Assembly (NCBI GenBank): GCA_021802595.1
Contig: JAJZRT010000045.1
Span: 1-12,371 of the forward strand
DNA: 12,371 bases
Direction of reading: 5' to 3'
DNA from: Pseudomonadota bacterium
GTDB lineage: Bacteria; Pseudomonadota; Gammaproteobacteria; Burkholderiales; Thiobacillaceae
In this document: one piece after another, positions 7,017-10,683 of the stretch
Layout: each line of letters begins with the position of its first letter
How positions within the stretch are numbered: position 1 is the stretch's first letter
Made by a program: the position numbers and the translations under genes
The notes under the pieces: generated by a model
What the model was told of the DNA's origin: nothing
Database searches by the model: none
Seen by the model: only the letters and a program-made list of their open reading frames with translations

Positions 7017-7531
7017 TCTGGCGTGGCCTCTGCCTCGATGGCGGTAAAGGGGACTACCCCAATATATCGGCCGTCGAAGCTGTTTTTAATGTAGTTGCTC
7101 GCGGGGAAGAAATAGCCAGGCGGGATGCGATAGCAGCCGCGAATTCGAGGCAGCGGGCGCCCTTCTGTGTCGGTGCGGAAAACCGGGCCGATGATCCGAC
7201 CGTTAAGGGCCACCCAGCCCGCCGTTTCGCATACGGTGTCGCCCGGCATGCCCCAGATTTTCTTGAGCATGGGGGTGCCCGGATTCGCATACCGCCGCCT
7301 ATCAACCATTGGCCGGAACGGTGCCGGGACCGGGAAAACCACCGTCATACCGCGCTTATATTGCCCAGGCGAGAGGTAAGTCAGCCGGTAAAGGCCGAGC
7401 GGTTCGCTGGGGGTGTAGTTGTAGATGGATGGAGGCATGAACGCCACCGCCAGGGCATAGAGGGTGCCCAGAGTGAGCGCCGCTGCTGCCATGATGTAGA
7501 GAGGGGTCTTGGTCCTGAGTGTTAGGGTCAT
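7004..7531 (-). CDS. traF: TraF-type S26 signal peptidase-like maturation protease
   Basis: Inner-membrane serine protease related to leader peptidases; RP4 TraF matures and cyclises the TrbC pilin. The 175-aa product has one N-terminal membrane segment (about 12-32). It then has YTPSEPLGLYRL (39-50) with likely nucleophile Ser42, KKIWGMPGD (90-98) with general base Lys90 by alignment with the KR-x-x-GLPGD box of LepB, and NSFDGRYIGVV (150-160) with Asp153. Residue spacing fits TraF. The start overlaps the preceding gene's stop by 4 nt (ATGA) and has GGAGG 6 nt upstream. Its likely substrate, trbC, is not in this window. Confidence 0.93.
   Translation of the reverse strand: MTLTLRTKTPLYIMAAAALTLGTLYALAVAFMPPSIYNYTPSEPLGLYRLTYLSPGQYKRGMTVVFPVPAPFRPMVDRRRYANPGTPMLKKIWGMPGDTVCETAGWVALNGRIIGPVFRTDTEGRPLPRIRGCYRIPPGYFFPASNYIKNSFDGRYIGVVPFTAIEAEATPEWTF
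7005..7020 (-). promoter_or_regulatory. Hairpin enclosing the trbN start codon
   Basis: CAGAAT and ATTCTG (7005-7010 and 7015-7020) form a perfect 6-bp inverted repeat around a 4-nt loop. In the mRNA the trbN AUG (7016-7014) straddles stem and loop, and the traF stop (7006-7004) ends at the stem base. A ribosome finishing traF would melt the stem, giving translational coupling. Confidence 0.5.
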
Positions 7532-8010
7532 ATGGTGCCTCCGACCAGGCGTTGAATAAGTAGGGGCGTGAGCTGGTTTACCTTCGAGCCGTTAAGCACT
7601 AGATCGCGGGTCTGGTAGTAAGCCCGCGGCCTCGCCGTTGGATCGCCCGCGGCTTCCACCAGGCGCAGCCAGTGGAGGGCCGCGCGGCAGCGTTTTGTCC
7701 CCTTGGTGTGGAGCAGCACGGCCACCGGTCGATTGACCTGGGGAACCGTGGCTATGACGGTCGAATCGCTGGGGTGATCGTCCGGCGCCAGGGCCTCCAG
7801 TACGAAAACCTCCCATTGGATCGTGCCGTAGTCGTTGGTGTCCCAAAGGTCCAGCGCGAAGATAGAGCCGGGTGCAAAATACGCGGTTTCGAGGGTCAAG
7901 CCGTGGCGGTGCTCTTGGACGTTGGTTCGCTCAGCCTTGCCAAAGAGCAGCCGGTAATTGCGCCGACCGCTTTCATAGTGGAGCTGTACTGCGGTGAAGG
8001 TGTCCGTCAT
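7528..8010 (-). CDS. DUF2840 family protein, unknown function
   Basis: A 160-aa protein of a family that travels with traF and relaxase genes in IncP-like and Tn4371-like elements. The family signature is the block FAPGSIFALDLWDTNDYGT (45-63), preceded by an AERTNVQEHRHG segment corresponding to the usual AERxxDRRRR region. There is no signal peptide or membrane segment, so it is probably cytoplasmic. The region after about residue 95, including QTRDLVLNGSKVNQL (133-147), is basic and may bind nucleic acid, but that is a guess. It starts with an ATGA overlap on the preceding small gene, with GGAG 5 nt upstream, and ends in an ATGA overlap with traF, so it is fully embedded in the transfer operon. 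Confidence 0.75.
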   Translation of the reverse strand: MTDTFTAVQLHYESGRRNYRLLFGKAERTNVQEHRHGLTLETAYFAPGSIFALDLWDTNDYGTIQWEVFVLEALAPDDHPSDSTVIATVPQVNRPVAVLLHTKGTKRCRAALHWLRLVEAAGDPTARPRAYYQTRDLVLNGSKVNQLTPLLIQRLVGGTI

Positions 8011-8231
8011 AGCTGCTCCGCCTGTGCGTGGGCCGAGGCGTCTTCCAGTACCGCCAGGGCGCGGCGTGCCGCCTCAATGGCGGCAGGCCCGCCAAGGGCA
8101 TTGCGGCGCCCCTCGCGGTCGCCAAGTATGGCGGTGGCGCCCTCCCCCGCCAGGGTCCGCAAGCCCGATGCCTCGATGGCCGAGAGCTGCAAGGTGATAG
8201 ATCCTTGTGGGTCTAGGGTGTAAGTGGCCAT
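8007..8231 (-). CDS. Small hypothetical protein (74 aa)
   Basis: Unrecognised 74-aa protein beginning MATYTLDPQGSITL. Residues 1-20 look like a short strand-rich start, and the rest (about 36-74) is Ala/Arg/Glu-rich and probably helical. The frame is open further upstream to 8537, but that part only shadows the PLD gene. The ATG at 8231 has GAGG about 6 nt upstream, overlapping the stop of the PLD gene, the same coupling layout as relaxase-traG. It ends in an ATGA overlap with the DUF2840 gene. The coupling on both sides makes it very likely real although function is unknown. Confidence 0.65.
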   Translation of the reverse strand: MATYTLDPQGSITLQLSAIEASGLRTLAGEGATAILGDREGRRNALGGPAAIEAARRALAVLEDASAHAQAEQL

Positions 8232-8238
8232 GTCGTCC

Positions 8239-8832
8239 TCAATAGCGCGCGTAGTAAGGGCTCGATTCGCCCCATAAGCCGCGCCAGGTGGCGGCGTATA
8301 TCCTGGCCAGTCGGGGGTTATTCCAGACCACCAGGACGTTTTCGGCGTTGTAATGTTGGGCGCTGTAGGTGTAGTTGAAGCTCCCGGTTTCGACCGTCCG
8401 GCCGTCCACGATGAGGAACTTGTTGTGCATGATCCGGTAGCGGCTGTCGATCCGCACCGGCACCCCCATGTTGGCCAGGAACGTCGCGGACGAGTAACGC
8501 TCGGTGCGCTGGGACTTGTCCAGGACGACCCGGACATTCACGCCGCGCCGCCGTGCGGCAATGAGGGCCTGCGCGATCGGACGTGAGGTAAAGCTGTAGC
8601 CCGCCAATTCCAGGGATTGCCGGGCACTGTCGATGGCTTTGATAACCAGCGCGGTCGCCCCGCCATCGGGTGAAAACGCGACTTCGAGCTGGCTTGTCTC
8701 CGGGGTTGTGTAAGTGCGCCCCTCGACCGCTGCCACCGCTTCGCCAAAGAGCGAAGCCCTGGCCGGCGCGCAAGCGCCGGCGGCGATTCCCAAGGCCAGG
8801 ATCAGGCCGCGCCAGGCGCTTATTTGCCCCAT
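8239..8832 (-). CDS. Secreted phospholipase-D-family endonuclease (Nuc-like)
   Basis: A 197-aa protein with a single HKD motif, MHNKFLIVDGRTVETGSFNYT (135-155; His136, Lys138, Asp143), as in the dimeric Nuc nuclease of IncN plasmid pKM101. An N-terminal signal peptide runs about 1-27 (basic start, hydrophobic LILALGIAAGACAPARA), with likely cleavage before SLFG, so the mature enzyme should be periplasmic or outside. Cys21 makes a lipoprotein conceivable, though the lipobox is poor. I chose the ATG at 8832 over the one at 8862: it places the signal peptide at the very N-terminus and has GGAGG 7 nt upstream. It overlaps the preceding gene by 13 nt. Members cleave DNA or phospholipid esters; the substrate here is unknown. 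Confidence 0.88.
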   Translation of the reverse strand: MGQISAWRGLILALGIAAGACAPARASLFGEAVAAVEGRTYTTPETSQLEVAFSPDGGATALVIKAIDSARQSLELAGYSFTSRPIAQALIAARRRGVNVRVVLDKSQRTERYSSATFLANMGVPVRIDSRYRIMHNKFLIVDGRTVETGSFNYTYSAQHYNAENVLVVWNNPRLARIYAATWRGLWGESSPYYARY

Positions 8833-9047
8833 GATTCGGCCTCCGTCGCGCGCATCTGACATAGCAAAGCCAGGGTCTCGGCATCCTTGAGGGCGTCCAC
8901 CGGGTCGCGGTCCTCCAGGGCATCAATCGCGGCGCGAAGCCAGTAGGATGTGCCTATGTCGTTCTTGAGTTGATCGCAGGCCTCGATGTAGCCCGCCGGC
9001 GTCCGCGTGAGTGGCGGCTGATCTTCGATGTTGTGAGTGCGTGGCAT
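8820..9047 (-). CDS. Small hypothetical protein (75 aa), first gene of the PLD-traF-trbN operon
   Basis: Unrecognised 75-aa acidic protein beginning MPRTHNIEDQPPL, with a probable helical core AGYIEACDQLKNDIG through WLRAAIDALEDRDPVDALKDAETLALL (18-62). No signal peptide or membrane segment. The start has GGAG about 5 nt upstream and it is the first gene after a 72-nt intergenic gap containing a possible promoter. Its end overlaps the PLD start by 13 nt, which supports it as a true gene. The mix of charged residues and regular hydrophobics suggests a small regulator or accessory protein, but nothing in the sequence decides this. Confidence 0.65.
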   Translation of the reverse strand: MPRTHNIEDQPPLTRTPAGYIEACDQLKNDIGTSYWLRAAIDALEDRDPVDALKDAETLALLCQMRATEAESWGK

Positions 9048-9063
9048 GGTTTCTCCAATGGTA

Positions 9064-9094
9064 CTTATAGCGGATTTTGCTACAGCTAGGCCAA
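9064..9094 (-). promoter_or_regulatory. Possible promoter of the PLD-traF-trbN operon with TAGC/GCTA dyad
   Basis: Minus-strand TATAAG (9064-9069, 5 of 6 to -10) is preceded by TTGGCC (9089-9094) at a long 19-bp spacing. TAGC (9068-9071) and GCTA (9079-9082) form a dyad with a 7-nt centre that overlaps the -10. The -35 is weak, so the promoter is tentative. Confidence 0.35.
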
Positions 9095-9119
9095 GCCAAA
9101 GCCCCCTTGGGACTTCGGT

Positions 9120-9557
9120 CTAGGCGCTTGCCTTCTCCTGTTCTGGCACCAAGGCATAACCCTCAACGATGAGGCTGGAAAGCCAGGTGTTCAGGTTGTG
9201 ATTCAGATTAACCTTGGCGTTGTAATCCACCGTGACGCGGCCGCAGGCGTCCTCTCCATAGACGTGTGAAAAAAGCAGGCCGTTCTGGAATGCCAGCGCC
9301 TCGGCCTGGCGATGCTGAAAATCGACCCTGATTTCCATTTCAGGATCGGGCCGTTTTTCCTCGCCCAAGGTGTAATACCAGGCCAGCTCTACCGTGGCGG
9401 TGTGCTTGTCACGGATGACAACCTCTAGGGAAAGCTCACGCTTCCCGGGTGGCGCGGATTTGCGGCCGTCGCCGTTTTGTAGGTGCTCCAGGTCTGGGAA
9501 TAGGCCCATGATCTTCTCAAAGAGGCTGGCGTAGATTTCAGGGTGAAACTGAAACAT
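9120..9557 (-). CDS. DUF1249-like protein
   Basis: A 145-aa cytoplasmic protein with the layout of DUF1249 proteins: an N-terminal helix ending in LFPDLEHL (19-26), a strand pair LSLEVVIRDKHTATVELAWYY (42-62), the block EMEIRVDFQHRQAEALAFQ (73-91) and a C-terminal KVNLNHNLNTWLSSLIVEGY (115-134) matching the family's LNxFLxxWLxxxLxxGY-like end. The function of DUF1249 is unknown. AGGAG lies 6 nt before the ATG. It follows ssb by 66 nt, a gap occupied by two hairpins, and is probably cotranscribed with it. The family call rests on recalled pattern, not a search. Confidence 0.65.
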   Translation of the reverse strand: MFQFHPEIYASLFEKIMGLFPDLEHLQNGDGRKSAPPGKRELSLEVVIRDKHTATVELAWYYTLGEEKRPDPEMEIRVDFQHRQAEALAFQNGLLFSHVYGEDACGRVTVDYNAKVNLNHNLNTWLSSLIVEGYALVPEQEKASA

Positions 9558-9575
9558 GACGATCTCCTAGCAAAG

Positions 9576-9618
9576 CCCCGGAAACCGCCGGGGACGGTCA
9601 GGCCGGCTTGTGCCGGCC
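9576..9618. repeat. Two hairpins between ssb and the DUF1249 gene
   Basis: GGCCGGC and GCCGGCC (9601-9607, 9612-9618) form a perfect 7-bp stem with a TTGT loop just past the ssb stop. CCCCGG and CCGGGG (9576-9581, 9588-9593) form a second 6-bp stem in the 5' region of the DUF1249 gene. No T run follows either on the minus strand, so they may attenuate, protect RNA ends or bind a regulator. The second contains the motif CGGCGGTTTCCG (minus strand), also found before ssb and at the apex of the 10213-10499 palindrome. Confidence 0.55.
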
Positions 9619-9623
9619 AGGGT

Positions 9624-9989
9624 TTACGCGGTGTAATCCTTCGTTGATTCTTCGCTGCCGCCTTGCTTGTGGAGCTGGAAGGCATCGACCACGAATTTGA
9701 CGGCCTCGCGGCCTTTTTCGGTGTCCTTGTCGGTCCATTTTTCCACGGTCGGCCGGCCGTAGAAGGTGATCCAGGCGCCCTTTTTCAGCTCGCGTAGCTT
9801 CTCCACCTGGTCGCCATAGGCCAGCCATGAGAAGAATTCGGCCTTCTTCTGCTTGTCACCGCTGCGGTCGGTGTAGGTGGTATTGATCGCCAGGCGCATG
9901 CTCACCTTGCCCTCACCGGACGGGAAGAAACGCACGTCGGGATCGTCCGCCAGATTGCCGCTTTGAATCACCAGATTTTGATTGCTCAT
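9624..9989 (-). CDS. ssb: Plasmid-type single-stranded DNA-binding protein
   Basis: A 121-aa OB-fold SSB that would coat single-stranded DNA during plasmid replication or after entry in conjugation. Typical features are NLVIQSGNLADDPDVRFFPSGEGKVSMRLAINTTY (5-39), KKAEFFSWLAYGDQVEKL (48-65) and KKGAWITFYGRPTVEKWTDKD (69-89). The protein is short: the flexible tail is almost absent and it ends ESTKDYTA rather than in the acidic DDDIPF-like tip that recruits partner proteins in host SSBs. I chose the ATG at 9989 over the longer frame because GAGGTGA lies 4 nt upstream and the OB fold starts there. A promoter with dyad lies about 70-95 nt upstream. Confidence 0.93.
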   Translation of the reverse strand: MSNQNLVIQSGNLADDPDVRFFPSGEGKVSMRLAINTTYTDRSGDKQKKAEFFSWLAYGDQVEKLRELKKGAWITFYGRPTVEKWTDKDTEKGREAVKFVVDAFQLHKQGGSEESTKDYTA

Positions 9990-10014
9990 CGTGTCACCTC
10001 GTAAGGATGGAAAG

Positions 10015-10030
10015 CCCGGAAACCGCCGGG
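10015..10030. repeat. Hairpin in the ssb 5' leader
   Basis: CCCGG (10015-10019) and CCGGG (10026-10030) pair around AAACCG, 25 nt upstream of the ssb start. It closely resembles the hairpin at 9576-9593 ahead of the DUF1249 gene, including the flanking AAGC, so the two leaders share a duplicated element of about 18 nt. Confidence 0.55.
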
Positions 10031-10056
10031 AGACGGGGGCCATAAGGCCGGTTCAA

Positions 10057-10093
10057 AGTATGGATATTGTCTATCATTTCGTCAATCGACAAT
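10057..10093 (-). promoter_or_regulatory. ssb promoter with overlapping inverted repeat
   Basis: Minus-strand TTGACG (10080-10085, 5 of 6 to -35) and CATACT (10057-10062, 4 of 6 to -10) are 17 bp apart. ATTGTC (10066-10071) and GACAAT (10088-10093) form an inverted repeat with a 16-nt centre that brackets the -35 and part of the spacer, so it may be an operator. The stretch is AT-rich compared with both sides. Confidence 0.55.
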
Positions 10094-10101
10094 CTAGTTA
10101 T

Positions 10102-10203
10102 TTAGATATAGTCCGTTGAAGTTAAAAGGTTCTTAACACCTGCTTTTTGGTGAGCCCCGGCTTTTGCCTTGCTGTTCGTGGTGTGGTTGTCGATGGGAGT
10201 CAT
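10102..10203 (-). CDS. Possible 33-aa leader peptide upstream of ssb
   Basis: A 33-codon frame beginning MTPIDNHTTNSKAKAGAHQK and ending DYI. A purine-rich AGGAAAGGAACCAGG lies just before the ATG, though spacing to a clear GGA core is not ideal. It is basic, with no recognisable domain or membrane segment. It sits between the base of the large palindrome (10213) and the ssb promoter. It could be a small protein, a leader or chance. The in-frame extension upstream to 10458 runs through the palindrome and I do not consider it coding. Confidence 0.25.
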   Translation of the reverse strand: MTPIDNHTTNSKAKAGAHQKAGVKNLLTSTDYI

Positions 10204-10212
10204 AGCCTGGTT

Positions 10213-10499
10213 CCTTTCCTGGTAAAACCTGCTTTTCGGAGCCGCCTCGCCCTGGAGCTGGAGGCCTGCGTCCCGTAGGGGCGCGGGCGAGTCAGGCGCG
10301 TAGCAAGGCGTCGTGCCAGGTGGAGACAAGGCCGGTCGTGGAATAAATGGCGGAAACCGCCGTTTATGCCGCGAAAGCCGGCCGGCCCGGCAGGGTGGAT
10401 ACGCCTGGCACCTAAGCCTTGCAGGCCAACGGCTGTCGAGCGCCCGCCCGCGCAGCATGCCTCTAGCGTTGGCGGCTCCGAAAACAGGTCAAGGAAAGG
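10213..10499. repeat. Large imperfect palindrome (~287 nt) with central hairpin
   Basis: The two halves match as inverted repeats in collinear blocks from base to apex. CCTTTCCT (10213-10220) pairs with AGGAAAGG (10492-10499). ACCTG (10227-10231) pairs with CAGGT (10485-10489). TTTTCGGAGCCGCC (10233-10246) pairs perfectly with 10471-10484. CTGGAGGCCTGC pairs with GCATGCCTCTAG at 10 of 12, then CGCGGGCG, GCAAGGC and TGCCAGG each recur inverted. The apex is ATAAATGGCGG (10343-10353) paired over 11 bp (one T-G wobble) with 10357-10367 around an AAA loop. Both arms are centred within about 1 nt of that loop. It lies directly upstream of ssb. A structured element active as single-stranded DNA or RNA (ssDNA promoter, priming site, origin) is likely; which one cannot be told from sequence. 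Confidence 0.75.
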
Positions 10500-10534
10500 C
10501 ATCGAGCGACCGGAGACGGGTTCCGCACCACTAC

Positions 10535-10620
10535 GCGGGGCATGCCCCGCCTGCGATTTAACCAGGCGGCCGGGCCCGGGTACCCCGAGCCGGCCACATT
10601 TCCAGGCGGCCGAAGGCCGC
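10535..10620. repeat. Cluster of three GC-rich dyads
   Basis: GCGGGGCATGCCCCGC (10535-10550) is a perfect 16-bp palindrome. GGCCGG and CCGGCC (10568-10573, 10590-10595) enclose a second stem, CGGG/CCCG with a TAC loop. GCGGCC and GGCCGC (10606-10611, 10615-10620) form a 6-bp stem with a GAA loop, a kind of triloop known to be very stable in single-stranded DNA. CCAGGCGGCCG occurs twice, exactly 40 nt apart (10562-10572, 10602-10612). With the large palindrome this makes 10213-10675 an almost continuous array of foldable DNA. Confidence 0.6.
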
Positions 10621-10640
10621 GCAAATTTTCGCCTGTCACA

Positions 10641-10675
10641 CGCCAGGCGAGAGCCTGGCGCCGCGAGGCGCCAGG
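10641..10675. terminator. Overlapping, mutually exclusive hairpins after the methyltransferase gene
   Basis: CGCCAGGC (10641-10648) pairs over 8 bp with GCCTGGCG (10653-10660) around GAGA. The same middle arm, as CCTGGCGCC (10654-10662), pairs over 9 bp with GGCGCCAGG (10667-10675) around GCGA. Only one can form at a time. On the plus strand both loops are GNRA. Position 9 nt past the stop suggests a terminator or RNA-end stabiliser, but no T run follows on the minus strand. Confidence 0.5.
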
Positions 10676-10683
10676 TGCATCGC

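Noticed and set aside
8232..8537. Upstream extension of the 74-aa gene (176 codons in all)
   Set aside because: The extension is an alternative-frame shadow of the PLD gene; the ATG at 8231 has its own ribosome binding site.
8833..8862. Upstream ATG for the PLD gene (MSDARDGGRI)
   Set aside because: It would push the signal peptide away from the N-terminus and lies wholly within the preceding gene; the ATG at 8832 has GGAGG at good spacing.
9068..9082. TAGC/GCTA dyad as an IncP KorB operator
   Set aside because: KorB sites have a single base between TAGC and GCTA; here there are seven, so only a generic dyad can be claimed.
10213..10499. Insertion-sequence or MITE explanation of the palindrome
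   Set aside because: The match runs in blocks right to the centre rather than only at the ends, and I see no flanking target-site duplication or transposase; a MITE with long arms is not fully excluded.
10535..10675. CRISPR array or integron-type repeat array
   Set aside because: The dyads differ in sequence and spacing, with no regular repeat-spacer pattern and no cas or integrase gene.
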